Part shown: positions 36,782 to 45,091 of the stretch, one piece after another
Position numbering within the stretch: position 1 is the stretch's first letter
How the letters are laid out: each line of letters opens with the position of its first letter
Assembly: GCA_028277625.1 (NCBI GenBank)
Contig: JANQFW010000143.1
Span: 1-45,233, forward strand
Origin: Candidatus Gastranaerophilales bacterium
GTDB lineage: Bacteria > Cyanobacteriota > Vampirovibrionia > Gastranaerophilales > JANQFW01
Direction: 5' to 3'
DNA length: 45,233 nt
Made by a program: the position numbers and the translations under genes
The notes under the pieces: model-generated
Seen by the model: only the letters and a program-made list of their open reading frames with translations
What the model was told of the DNA's origin: nothing
The model's database searches: none

Positions 36782-36848
36782 AAAGGAGGTCTGCCTGGAA
36801 AAAATCGGGGATACAGAGTTCGGTAGTAAGTCATTGTTAATGCATTGA
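36782..36848 (+). promoter_or_regulatory. Strong Shine-Dalgarno and possible 17-codon CTG-start leader peptide
   Basis: AAAGGAGGT (36782-36790) is followed 5 nt later by CTG, which opens 17 codons (CTG-initiated, reading xEKIGDTEFGSKSLLMH) ending in a TGA at 36846-36848. That stop overlaps a TTG in the frame of the following ATPase gene. This could couple leader translation to the gene. CTG starts are rare, so this is tentative. Confidence 0.3.
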
Positions 36849-36862
36849 GCAGAAAGGCGAAT

Positions 36863-38482
36863 ATGAATAAAGAAGATTTTTACGACGATTTGAGAAAACT
36901 CGTAGAGGTTTTACCACCGAGGATTATTCAACAAATAGATAATATAGAAGTAGAAACGCTCGTAGAAATTGTATTAGATTTAGGAAGACCTTTAGAAGTT
37001 AGATTCTTGGACGGCCATATTGAATATCTTGGTGAAGATTATGTAGAAAAAGATGACTTGAGGTATATAATAGAGAAAATTGATGATTTTACATCAGATA
37101 ACAGATCAGGAATTCCCGGAACACTCCACCGAATAAGTGCCATAAGAAACAGAAAAGGCGAAGTTATTGGTTTAACTTGCAGAGTTGGTAGAGTTGTGAC
37201 CGGGACTATTAATTGCATAAAAGATTTAGTCAAACAGGAAAAAAGCATTTTATTCCTGGGCAGACCGGGAGTCGGTAAGACAACAAAGCTAAGAGAAATT
37301 GCATGGCTTTTGGCAAATGACATTCAAAAGCGTGTAATTGTTGTTGATACATCTAATGAAATTGCCGGAGACGGAAATATTCCGCATAAAGCTATAGGCA
37401 AAGCCAGAAGAATGCAGGTTGCATCTCCTGAACGTCAAAAAGATGTAATGATTGAAGCTGTAGAAAACCACACTCCAGAAGTAATCGTAGTAGATGAAAT
37501 TGGTACAGAAGCTGAAGCTCTGGCTGCAAGAACAATAGCAGAACGCGGTGTAATGCTTGTCTCTACGGCTCACGGTAATACATTAGAAAATCTTATTAAA
37601 AATCCAACGCTATCAGACTTAGTTGGTGGAGTTAGCAGCGTCACCCTTGGTGATGACGAAGCACGAAGAAGAGCAACTCAAAAAACCGTACTTGAAAGAG
37701 AAAAGAAGCCAACTTTTGATATAGTGATAGAAATTATTGATAGAGAAACACTTGCTGTATATTCAGATGTATCTGAAGCAGTAGATTACATACTAAGAGG
37801 CTGGCCAATTCAGCCGGAAGTAAGAAAAACCGGTTCAACAAAAGTTATTAAATCAGTTGCAACAGAGCAAAGACCAACTTGTGAAATAAGCAAGCCTATG
37901 TACACACCTATATCAGTGGACAAAATGGACTTTGCTTACAACTTGGATAAGTATATAAAAGAAAACAAAACTCATAAAAAAGTATATATTTACGCAGTAA
38001 GCAGATCTATTATCGATAAGGTAATAGAAAGACTCGATCTGGATGCTGAGGTAACAAGAAATGTAGATGAGGCAGATTTTGTTATAACTCACAAAAGTTA
38101 CGCCAAAGGCGGAGCTAAAATCATTAATGTAGCCAAGGAATATCACATTCCGTTATACTACGTCAAATCCAATACAATGCCACAAATTCAAAAAGTAATG
38201 AAAGAAGCTTTAAACTTGACATATCAGCCTGGTGACGAAGTAAATGTTGCTTATTTTGATGAAACAGAAATAGCTTTACAAGAAGCCAAAACAGCTATTA
38301 ATCAAGTTTTAAGCGGAGTTGTCGCAGTTGATCTTAAGCCAAGAAGGTCACAAATAAGAAAACTCCAACACGAATTAATAGAGCAATATAATTTATCTGG
38401 TAAAAGTATAGGTGAAGAACCTGACAGATATATTAAAATTTATTCTAATTCCACTGATCACGAAGATCTGATAGCCGGCTAG
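36863..38482 (+). CDS. Ycf45-type AAA+ ATPase with C-terminal R3H-like domain
   Basis: 539 aa. An N-terminal domain like that of SpoIIIAA/Ycf45 proteins (IPGTLHRISAIRNRKGEVIGLTCRVGR) precedes an AAA ATPase with Walker A FLGRPGVGKTTK (about 131-142) and Walker B VIVVDEIGTEAEA (near 203). Then comes a long middle region and a C-terminal segment (about 495-535, ending with SGKSIGEEPDRYIKIY) that resembles an R3H single-stranded nucleic-acid-binding domain. This architecture is characteristic of cyanobacteria and plastids (ycf45) and is one of the better lineage markers here. Its exact role is not established. I take the ATG at 36863 with AAGG before it; an in-frame TTG at 36845 is possible and would overlap the leader frame described above. 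A strong terminator follows. Confidence 0.85.
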   Translation: MNKEDFYDDLRKLVEVLPPRIIQQIDNIEVETLVEIVLDLGRPLEVRFLDGHIEYLGEDYVEKDDLRYIIEKIDDFTSDNRSGIPGTLHRISAIRNRKGEVIGLTCRVGRVVTGTINCIKDLVKQEKSILFLGRPGVGKTTKLREIAWLLANDIQKRVIVVDTSNEIAGDGNIPHKAIGKARRMQVASPERQKDVMIEAVENHTPEVIVVDEIGTEAEALAARTIAERGVMLVSTAHGNTLENLIKNPTLSDLVGGVSSVTLGDDEARRRATQKTVLEREKKPTFDIVIEIIDRETLAVYSDVSEAVDYILRGWPIQPEVRKTGSTKVIKSVATEQRPTCEISKPMYTPISVDKMDFAYNLDKYIKENKTHKKVYIYAVSRSIIDKVIERLDLDAEVTRNVDEADFVITHKSYAKGGAKIINVAKEYHIPLYYVKSNTMPQIQKVMKEALNLTYQPGDEVNVAYFDETEIALQEAKTAINQVLSGVVAVDLKPRRSQIRKLQHELIEQYNLSGKSIGEEPDRYIKIYSNSTDHEDLIAG

Positions 38483-38512
38483 TTAACAGCTAGTAGAATA
38501 AATAACATTATA

Positions 38513-38550
38513 AAAACCTCCTTTAATCAATATTTAAAGGAGGTTTTCTC
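38513..38550 (+). terminator. Intrinsic terminator of the Ycf45-type gene
   Basis: 14-bp perfect stem (AAAACCTCCTTTAA and its complement) with a 7-nt loop, running into TTTTCTCTT on the plus strand; 30 nt beyond the stop codon. Confidence 0.85.
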
Positions 38551-38565
38551 TTGTTAATAACTTAA

Positions 38566-39310
38566 TTAATCTTTATCAGCAGATATTCTAAATGCATCAG
38601 GCTTGTAATCTACCGGCAAATCTTCTTCAGGAATATCAATTTTATTACCATCACGAATAGACAAGTTATGCGGGCTCATAAGCACTTTCAGTATAAGCAT
38701 TTAATTCATAAGTAACATAAAAGTCGTCAAGGCTAGTTTGCAAAATAAAAGGCTTTGGCTCTTTTAGTATATTATCAGTGCCCTCTGCCGCAAAAATCAA
38801 CAATTCATGAACTTTTTTCCAAGGAATGTTGTAGCCTATAGTAATAGATGTATTCAAAATTAATTTTTTAACATTGGAGCTTTTTATAAAATTTTGAATA
38901 AATAATACTTATTAATTTTAAAAATAGCAAAAATAATATAGTTGTAATAACTGCATAGACTGTTGCAAGTGCGAGTTTATCAGGAGTACGTTTTTCTCTA
39001 TAGCTTTCAATAGCACTTAATCAACTTCAATTTTTTTTGTATTCAATGACGTGTCTTTAGCGACTTTTACGATTCTTCCCATCGCCATTCCTGCCCGCTC
39101 TTGGGCAGAATAATATTCCGAGTTTGTGACAAAGTACAAAGGCTCGCCGTCAATGACAATTTCAAAGACGGGCTGTTTTTTCTTTGGCGGTATAAATATT
39201 TTTTTAGTTTCTGCAAAAGTCTGAAAGCTAAAAAAATAAATTAATAAAGAACAAACAAATATAAAAAATATTTTTAAAACATAAAAGTTATATTTCTGGC
39301 TAAAAGGCAT
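38566..39310 (-). pseudogene. mscS-type mechanosensitive channel pseudogene with internal deletions
   Basis: Four collinear fragments of one cyanobacterial-type MscS protein can be read in order. (A) 39310-39017: signal peptide plus an extracytoplasmic domain with SAQERA, 97 codons. (B) about 39020-38868, another frame: YREKRTPDKLALATVYAV and a membrane segment, then a stop. (C) about 38875-38680: TSITIGYNIPWKKVHELL and LQTSLDDFYVTYELNAYT, the cytoplasmic part. (D) 38679-38566, another frame: MSPHNLSIRDGNKIDIPEED up to the natural C-terminus. Missing between them are the segment joining A to B, most of the membrane core including the pore helix, and about 25 codons between C and D. A working channel is impossible. 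The family match is from recalled conserved segments; the deletions and frame changes are seen directly. Confidence 0.8.
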
Positions 39311-39729
39311 TTATATCTACCCCCTTACCCCAAAATATAATAAGCCTTGAGGTTAGCAATAATGCAGATAGCTAGAGTTTTATACTATTTCTACTTTGTT
39401 AAAAGTCGGACACTTTTGCTTTGCTCTAACAATTTTTTACAATAGAGTCTAATAGGGTTTAAAAACAAAAAATAATTTGTTATAATGCTAAAAAGGCCCT
39501 AGAGGGCTGAGTCCGTCAAAACTAACCCTCTAGGATGAAAATTAAAGATTGATTAATAGCTTTGTGACTATTGAGTTGCAAAGCTCTTGATTTAAAAGAG
39601 CAATTAAAACAATAGCAGACACAACGATGATTATACAATAAAATTACAAGAAATATTTACATAAATAAAAAAATATATTGAATAATAACTATAAGTATTT
39701 AATATTTATAGATTAGTAGCAGATCACCG
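39311..39729. other. Intergenic region with structured segment and promoter-like site
   Basis: No protein gene. It contains TATAAT (39481-39486) preceded at 17 nt by TTTAAA (39458-39463) on the plus strand, then a 9-bp perfect hairpin (39498-39534). It also has two mutually exclusive pairings downstream: AGCTTTG (39558-39564) with CAAAGCT (39579-39585), or GCTCTT (39583-39588) with AAGAGC (39596-39601). Confidence 0.5.
39490..39534 (-). terminator. Possible mtaB terminator, or 5' hairpin of a plus-strand RNA
   Basis: Perfect 9-bp stem CCTAGAGGG / CCCTCTAGG with a 19-nt loop. On the minus strand it is followed by GGCC and TTTTT, so it could end the mtaB transcript about 200 nt after the stop. 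On the plus strand it begins right after a TATAAT box. Sequence alone does not decide between them. Confidence 0.45.
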
Positions 39730-41028
39730 CTAAATAATTTCGCCTACAAGGTTATCACCGCTTATATCTGTAATTTTTACTTTCACTACTTCATTAATCA
39801 AATCATCTTTAGCATCGATCAATACTGAAATATAATTACCCGTAAGCCCTTTAAGCCGGCCAGTTGCTTTATCTCGTGACTTTTCTATTAATATTTCCAT
39901 TTCTTTATCAATGAATGACTGCTTAAACTCACTACCTTTCTGCGCAGCCAGCTCAGTAAGAATTTTATTTCTTTGTTTTTTAACTTCGTGGGGAACTTGG
40001 TTTGACATGTCATAAGCTGGTGTACCCTTTCGCCTAGAGTAAGAAAACACATGTAAATAGCTTATAGGCAACTGCTTTAAATGTTCATAAGTCTGCTCAA
40101 ACATCTCATCAGTCTCACCGGGAAATCCAACGATAATATCGCACCCAATAGCTAAATCCGGCATGTTTTCTTTTAATTTGTGTATTAAGTCAGTATACAT
40201 TTCTACAGTATAACCACGCTGCATTGCATTTAAAATATCATTATTCGCGCTTTGCAATGATATATGCAAATGCCTACAAAACTTTTCAGAGCCGGCCAGA
40301 ACATTTATTAACTCATCATCGAATTCAGTTGGATTAAGCGAGCCAATACGATATCTTTTAAGATCATTTATTTTTTCAATTTCTTTAATTAAATCATACA
40401 AAGAATGTCCCGATTCAAAATCCAATCCCCACTGACCTAAGTGAATCCCTGTAATAACAATTTCTTTAAAGCCTTTAGCGGTAAGACTATTAATTTCATT
40501 TATTATATTTTCAGGCTTATTGCTTCTGCTTTTACCCCGTGCATAAGGGATAATGCAATATGTACAACGATTATTACATCCATCCTGAATCTTTAAAAAG
40601 CTCCTTGTCCTGCCGGAATGCGATGCAAACTTATCAAAATCAAATACTTGATGCTCCATAATATCGCGCACATGCACCTTATTATCTTCCTTAAGATACT
40701 TTATATAATCAAGCATCTTATGTTTTTCCACATTGCCCAAAACCAAATTAACGTCACCAAGTTTTTCTAATTCTTGCGCTGCAACTTGGGCATAGCAGCC
40801 GGTAACAATTATTTTAGCTTCAGGATTTGCTCTTTTAGCTTGTCTTATAAAGTATTTTGCAGTTTTATCGCTTTTTTCCGTCACAGAGCAGGTATTAATT
40901 ATATAAATATCAGCTACATCATTAAAATCAACTACATCATAGCCGATACTAATAAAATCCTCTTTAATTATCGATGATTCAATCTGATTGTTTTTACATC
41001 CCAGAGTATTCACAGCTATTTTTTTCAT
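39730..41028 (-). CDS. mtaB: tRNA (t6A37) methylthiotransferase MtaB
   Basis: Radical-SAM enzyme that adds a methylthio group to t6A at position 37 of ANN-decoding tRNAs. 432 aa. The N-terminal UPF0004 domain has the three cluster Cys C11 (TLGCKNNQ), C47 (NTCSVT) and C78 (TGCYAQ). The radical-SAM motif is CNNRCTYC (C151, C155, C158), followed by IPYARGKSRS, and a C-terminal TRAM domain (about 370-432). TLGCKNNQ at the start and the absence of MiaB-type features favour MtaB over MiaB or RimO. AAGGATAT precedes the ATG. Confidence 0.92.
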   Translation of the reverse strand: MKKIAVNTLGCKNNQIESSIIKEDFISIGYDVVDFNDVADIYIINTCSVTEKSDKTAKYFIRQAKRANPEAKIIVTGCYAQVAAQELEKLGDVNLVLGNVEKHKMLDYIKYLKEDNKVHVRDIMEHQVFDFDKFASHSGRTRSFLKIQDGCNNRCTYCIIPYARGKSRSNKPENIINEINSLTAKGFKEIVITGIHLGQWGLDFESGHSLYDLIKEIEKINDLKRYRIGSLNPTEFDDELINVLAGSEKFCRHLHISLQSANNDILNAMQRGYTVEMYTDLIHKLKENMPDLAIGCDIIVGFPGETDEMFEQTYEHLKQLPISYLHVFSYSRRKGTPAYDMSNQVPHEVKKQRNKILTELAAQKGSEFKQSFIDKEMEILIEKSRDKATGRLKGLTGNYISVLIDAKDDLINEVVKVKITDISGDNLVGEII

Positions 41029-41200
41029 TAAATTTTTTATATCCTTACATTTTAGTTTATTTTATAATTTAATCATAATAGCAAATAAACCTATATAAAT
41101 AAAAAGTTAGTAAATAAATGTAAATAAAAAAAATAAAGTGGGTTTAAAAAAATTTTCAGGGGTGTTAAATAGAGTAGATATACCAGTAAGGAATCTAAAT

Positions 41201-42070
41201 ATGCATATAGGAAATGTTACTAACAGCACTAAATTCAAGGGAAGAAATACAGGCGAAGAATGCGCTGATAACACTATCAAGTTATTAGTCAGAGCATCTG
41301 CAACAGATCAAGACTTAGAGTACATGGCAATCCACAAAGTAGCAAAAGACTGCTACGACAGCAACTTAACAAAAGCCACACAAATTGCTCTTTATGCACT
41401 ACCTGTGGTAGATGTCCTGCAAACTGCAGCAAAAGGCGGTAAGAACTTAACCTCTAAAATGCAAGCAGGTGCAAAACACGCAGCAGGCTGGACAATGTTT
41501 ATTGGACTTGCAAAGGGAATAAATAAAGTTTCAAATAAGCTATCAAATAAAATTAATAACTCTGATAGAATGCAAAATTTTGAAGAAAATCATCCGAAGT
41601 TAGCTACAGCCACTAAGTTTATAGGCGGTAACACCCTATATATTGCAACCCTATTAGCTGCAGCAGGTGCTGCCTTTAAAGTTCCCGAGTTTGTCACGGA
41701 AAAAGTCGGCAAACTACTTAGCAAAATAACACCAAAAGATGTTACTAAAAATGCAAAAAATCGTTCAGAATCTGTTGCAAAACATATCAATAGCTCTAAA
41801 GTTGCAGAATTCACTAATAAAGCATCTAAAAAGCTCATAAATATACTTGACAAGCCTGCTACAAAAATAGGAATAACTTTAGGGATTGGTGCATTAATAA
41901 CAAAAATGATAACTGATCCATTTAGATTATCAGGACAAATAAAAAAAGAGCATAATATTCTGCTAAATAAGAGAGCTAATGCGCAAGATCAATTAAGTCA
42001 AAAGTTTCAAGCTCTGTCAGAAATCATTGATACTGATGATACAGATATCGATGAGACAAATCAAGAATAA
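41201..42070 (+). CDS. Hypothetical membrane-associated protein
   Basis: Not recognised. The frame is open from a GTG at 41138, but that has no ribosome site; AAGGA sits about 9 nt before the ATG at 41201, giving 289 aa starting MHIGNVTNSTKFKG. Hydrophobic, Ala/Gly-rich segments near 75-90, 140-165 and 240-260 alternate with Lys-rich helices, and the tail is acidic (DTDDTDIDETNQE). In its layout of weak membrane segments and basic linkers it resembles the pair at 9.8-11.1 kb, though without clear sequence identity. A strong terminator follows. Confidence 0.6.
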   Translation: MHIGNVTNSTKFKGRNTGEECADNTIKLLVRASATDQDLEYMAIHKVAKDCYDSNLTKATQIALYALPVVDVLQTAAKGGKNLTSKMQAGAKHAAGWTMFIGLAKGINKVSNKLSNKINNSDRMQNFEENHPKLATATKFIGGNTLYIATLLAAAGAAFKVPEFVTEKVGKLLSKITPKDVTKNAKNRSESVAKHINSSKVAEFTNKASKKLINILDKPATKIGITLGIGALITKMITDPFRLSGQIKKEHNILLNKRANAQDQLSQKFQALSEIIDTDDTDIDETNQE

Positions 42071-42111
42071 AAGTTTTAAAGAAAAACAAATCAAGATAGG
42101 AAAAGGGAAGC

Positions 42112-42139
42112 TGGTTTTCGGGAGAAAACCATTTTTTTT
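42112..42139 (+). terminator. Intrinsic terminator of the hypothetical membrane protein gene
   Basis: 8-bp perfect stem TGGTTTTC / GAAAACCA, GGGA loop, then eight T residues, 40 nt beyond the stop codon. Confidence 0.88.
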
Positions 42140-42220
42140 GATAATTCACGATAAAACAAACAAAAATTTGCCATAATCTAAATCAGCCGCAAAATTATAA
42201 AAAAAATTACATTTAAATGC

Positions 42221-42249
42221 TTGACCACAGAGTTTGTGGATAGTATATT
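42221..42249 (+). promoter_or_regulatory. Probable tRNA promoter
   Basis: TTGACC (42221-42226), exactly 17 nt, then TATATT (42244-42249); predicted start about 42256, a dozen bases before the tRNA. Confidence 0.65.
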
Positions 42250-42268
42250 ATAATCACAAACTGAATAG

Positions 42269-42340
42269 GGGCCTGTGGCGCAGCGGTAGCGCAGGGGACT
42301 CATAATCCCTTGGTCGCAGGTTCGAATCCTGCCGGGCCCA
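42269..42340 (+). tRNA. tRNA with CAT anticodon (Met, or lysidine-modified Ile)
   Basis: A 72-nt cloverleaf in which every arm pairs. Acceptor GGGCCTG / CGGGCCC, D arm GCGC-AGCGGTA-GCGC, anticodon stem GGGGA / TCCCT with loop CTCATAA (anticodon 42301-42303), T arm GCAGG-TTCGAAT-CCTGC, discriminator A. The 3' CCA is not encoded. The CTCATAA loop occurs in elongator Met and in Ile2 tRNAs; the anticodon-stem and variable-loop sequence is reminiscent of Ile2 (tilS substrate), but I cannot separate the two. It is not an initiator type, since position 1 pairs and the G-C run in the anticodon stem is wrong. Confidence 0.95.
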
Positions 42341-42359
42341 CTTAATAAAGATAATACTT

Positions 42360-42380
42360 TCAGCGTAAGCTGATTTTTTT
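42360..42380 (+). terminator. tRNA transcript terminator
   Basis: Stem TCAGC / GCTGA closed by the tetraloop GTAA and followed by seven T residues, 20 nt after the tRNA and directly in front of the truncated toxin frame. Confidence 0.8.
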
Positions 42381-42393
42381 GTTTTTGGGGGTT

Positions 42394-42579
42394 GTGACTA
42401 AATTGTTACCATACGAAACCGAAGATTTAACAGAGTTAAGCTATATTGGTTTCAGACTGCATAAGCTCAAAGGCAATATGCAGAATCTATGGTCAATAAC
42501 CGTAAACGGAAACTACAGAATCACCTTTGAATTCAAAAATAAAAACGTATACATTCTCGATTATCTTGACTATCACTAA
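42394..42579 (+). pseudogene. 5'-truncated HigB/RelE-family toxin
   Basis: Reads from a GTG through PGFRLH-like YIGFRLHKLKGN, LWSITVNGNYRITFEF and YILDYLDYH, the diagnostic C-terminal two-thirds of HigB (RelE superfamily mRNA interferase). Full-length HigB has about 90 residues; here roughly the first 30, including the N-terminal helix (typically a MIKSF-type start), are missing. The homologous sequence starts right after the tRNA terminator. The frame itself is intact, so a short protein from GTG or an upstream TTG is possible, but activity is doubtful. It is followed 14 nt later by intact higA. Confidence 0.7.
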
Positions 42580-42593
42580 AGGAGACTCAAACT

Positions 42594-42884
42594 ATGGAAA
42601 TGCATAACCCACCGCATCCAGGCGAAATATTAAGAGAAGAAACCCTACCCTCTTTAGAGATAACTATTACAGAATTTGCAAAAATGCTTGATACATCAAG
42701 GCAAGCAATATCTGAAATAATTAATGAAAAAAGAGGCATAAGTCCACAAATGGCTTTAAAATTAGCTAAAGCACTTGATACTTCTCCAGATATATGGCTT
42801 AAGCTTCAAATCAAATATGACCTCTGGCAGGCTAAGCAGTCTACAAATCTTGATAATGTACAAATAATCAAAAAAACAGCTTAA
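42594..42884 (+). CDS. higA: HigA-family antitoxin (XRE-type DNA-binding protein)
   Basis: 96 aa, complete. It starts MHNPPHPGEILREE, the hallmark of HigA/VapI antitoxins, followed by an XRE helix-turn-helix (TEFAKMLDTSRQAISEIINE, about 27-46) and the typical ISPQMALKLAKALDTSPDIWLKLQ. It has a strong AAAGGAG ribosome site. It normally neutralises HigB and represses its own operon. With the toxin truncated it may persist as a stand-alone regulator or as an antidote to related toxins elsewhere. Confidence 0.92.
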   Translation: MEMHNPPHPGEILREETLPSLEITITEFAKMLDTSRQAISEIINEKRGISPQMALKLAKALDTSPDIWLKLQIKYDLWQAKQSTNLDNVQIIKKTA

Positions 42885-43213
42885 ATCATTTCTCCCTAAA
42901 AATTAAAGACAGCCAACCGGCTGCCATAGTAAAATTATTCAAAAATTGTGTTTTAAAGAGTCGCAATAGGAATAAAGCATTTTTTCTCTAGCTTTGCATT
43001 GGCTCTGCCTACTCACCTGATCTTTTATTTTTTCATTAATGACTACCACTTTGATATAATATGTGATATATTAACCCTAAAATCCTTTTTCAGTTTATTC
43101 AATTGTGCTAAAATTAATAAAATTACCTATATTCTGAAAATGTAATACTAACTATAATTAATTGAGTAATTAAATGTAGAAATAAATGATTCGACTAAGG
43201 CGAGGATAAAAAA
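42885..43213. other. Intergenic region between higA and the TPR gene
   Basis: It holds a small hairpin CAGCC-AACC-GGCTG (42910-42923) with no T-run, perhaps the higA transcript end. It also holds a TATAAT (43055-43060) with TTCATT 17 nt before it, a possible promoter for the TPR gene. Nothing else recognisable. Confidence 0.4.
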
Positions 43214-44896
43214 ATGGAAGAGCTTTTGGCTATGATAGAGGAACAACCTAATAACATCGATGCTAGAATGGCACTTGTAAAAATACATCTGGAAACTCAA
43301 GACTTAGATAAAGCGCAAGTACTGTTAAAAGAAGTAGTAGAGCTTGACTCTCACAACTTAGATGCTAACTATGTACTAGCTCAAATCTACGAAGTACAAG
43401 AAAGTTATGCTGAAGCAATAGAACACCTTAAAATAGTTGTACAACAACAGCCTGTAGAAGGCATTGTTATGAAGCTTGCCGAGCTGTACGAAAGCACTGA
43501 CGACCTGGACAATGCAAGACGTCTTTATCAAGACTGCTTTACAAGCAATCCTAATAATATAGAAGCCGTGGAAAGCCTGGCTAACTTATACTCTATAATG
43601 GGGCAAAAGCAAGAAGCTACACAATTTTATAAACTAATGCTAGCCAGTGACCCCAACAACACGGTGGCTCACTCCCAGCTAATGGATATATACGAAACAA
43701 CTGACAGATTTAATTACTACATGACAAGAGCAAAAATAAACAGAATGAATGAAAAGCTATCTTATGCTCTAAGTGACTACAAAAAAGCTCTTCCTCATGC
43801 AGAATCCGATGCCGACTTTATAGAAACACAATTTTATATAGCAGAACTATATATGCAACAAGAAAAGTATATGCATGCTATTGACGCATATTTAGCAATA
43901 ATAGAAAGAGACGAAACAAATGTGGATGCCTGCAAAAGCCTGGCAGAAGCATATCTTAAGTCTGATAATACAGACTCAGCCTGCGAGGCTTACGAAAAAA
44001 CACTAGAACTTGATCCAACTGACCAAGAAGCAATGGAAGAATTAGTAGACCTCTATATGGATATGGAGAACTACAGTAGAGCGTATAAATGGGTTAAAAA
44101 ATTATTCATAAGCGAGCCCGAAAATTTATCACATAAGGTGACAATGGGTTCTGTAAAGCTCGCATTAGGTGATAAAAAAGATGCCTATACTCTAATACAA
44201 GAAGTACTTGAAGAAGACGATAAAAATACAGAGGCCTTAAGCGCAATGGCAGATTACTTCTCTCAAGAAGAGATGTATGACAAAGCTTTAAAAGAGGTAA
44301 ATAAAATAAAAGAAATAATTCCCTCAAGTCCTTTTGGCTACAAAAAAGCCGCAGAAATCAATGAAGCAATTGGCAATTCCTACGAAACACACTACAACTA
44401 TGGTATATATCACCACCTAAAAAAAGAATCCCAACTTGCAATAGACGAATTTACTTGCGCTCTGGAACACAAAAGTGATAATGCCGACTTGGCAGTAAGA
44501 ATTGCAGAACTGTACGAAAACATCTCAGAAGACTATGTAGCAATAGAATACTATCAAAAAGCAATAAGCTTAAATGATAAAGATACAAGCTCTTACAAAA
44601 AACTGGCCGATCTATACAAAAAACTCGGCGATAATGATTCGCTTATTCAATGCTACACATCCTTACTAGAAATTGATCCGGGCAACAGAGAGGCATGTTT
44701 TAGCCTTGCGGAAACCTACGAATCTCAGAAAAAATACGACTTGGCTATAGAACATTATAGAAGCTGCTCTAAAATGTCAGCTCCTTCCGGCTGGTTAGAA
44801 GAAGTAGAGCTAAAGCTTCAAAAGCTGGAAAACGAAACCTACGTAAAAGAAGAACAAGGGCTTATTGATAAATTATTAAATGCTTTTAAATTTTAA
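43214..44896 (+). CDS. TPR-repeat protein
   Basis: 560 aa consisting almost wholly of tetratricopeptide repeats (about 13-14 units, e.g. IDARMALVKIHLETQDLDKA, ACFSLAETYESQKKYDLAIE), without signal peptide or membrane segment, hence probably cytoplasmic. The composition is acidic. The short C-terminal tail (GLIDKLLNAFKF) is amphipathic and could bind a partner or membrane. TPR superhelices are protein-interaction scaffolds; no partner is implied by the neighbours. GAGG lies about 9 nt before the ATG and a strong terminator follows. Confidence 0.85.
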   Translation: MEELLAMIEEQPNNIDARMALVKIHLETQDLDKAQVLLKEVVELDSHNLDANYVLAQIYEVQESYAEAIEHLKIVVQQQPVEGIVMKLAELYESTDDLDNARRLYQDCFTSNPNNIEAVESLANLYSIMGQKQEATQFYKLMLASDPNNTVAHSQLMDIYETTDRFNYYMTRAKINRMNEKLSYALSDYKKALPHAESDADFIETQFYIAELYMQQEKYMHAIDAYLAIIERDETNVDACKSLAEAYLKSDNTDSACEAYEKTLELDPTDQEAMEELVDLYMDMENYSRAYKWVKKLFISEPENLSHKVTMGSVKLALGDKKDAYTLIQEVLEEDDKNTEALSAMADYFSQEEMYDKALKEVNKIKEIIPSSPFGYKKAAEINEAIGNSYETHYNYGIYHHLKKESQLAIDEFTCALEHKSDNADLAVRIAELYENISEDYVAIEYYQKAISLNDKDTSSYKKLADLYKKLGDNDSLIQCYTSLLEIDPGNREACFSLAETYESQKKYDLAIEHYRSCSKMSAPSGWLEEVELKLQKLENETYVKEEQGLIDKLLNAFKF

Positions 44897-44910
44897 GAAT
44901 AAAATTAATA

Positions 44911-44953
44911 AAAATAAACCGGCTTAGTGATTGCATAGCCGGTTTATTTTTTT
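44911..44953 (+). terminator. Intrinsic terminator of the TPR gene
   Basis: 14-bp perfect stem (AAAATAAACCGGCT and complement), 12-nt loop, continuing into a T-run; 15 nt after the stop codon. The A-rich left side makes it potentially bidirectional. Confidence 0.85.
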
Positions 44954-45040
44954 AGCTTTGGTTTTACTATTAATTTAGTAACGATTTTGTAATAATCAGT
45001 CAATTTTCATGCAAAATTTTAATAAATAAGTTAAAATATA

Positions 45041-45068
45041 TATTAAGTATATAAAATTATACTTAATA
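45041..45068. repeat. 11-bp inverted repeat upstream of the last gene
   Basis: TATTAAGTATA and TATACTTAATA, perfect, 6-nt spacer, ending 23 nt before the predicted start codon. The position and symmetry suit an operator or a promoter-overlapping site. Confidence 0.5.
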
Positions 45069-45091
45069 AACTAAAAGTATGAGATAGCAGT

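Larger units (their letters stand above)
36489..36862. other. Intergenic region before the Ycf45-type ATPase gene
   Basis: It contains a nested palindrome (36607-36672) and, further on, a perfect AAAGGAGGT ribosome site (36782-36790) that does not serve an ATG; both are listed separately. The rest is featureless AT-rich DNA. Confidence 0.5.

Noticed and set aside
39507-39528. Resemblance to a hammerhead-ribozyme core (CTGAGTCCGTC then AAAAC)
   Set aside because: The invariant CUGANGA and GAA core elements and a third stem are missing; the likeness is to the common stem-II wording only.
39730-41028. MiaB or RimO instead of MtaB
   Set aside because: The N-terminal TLGCKNNQ motif and overall length fit MtaB; MiaB and RimO differ in the first cluster motif and in their C-terminal parts.
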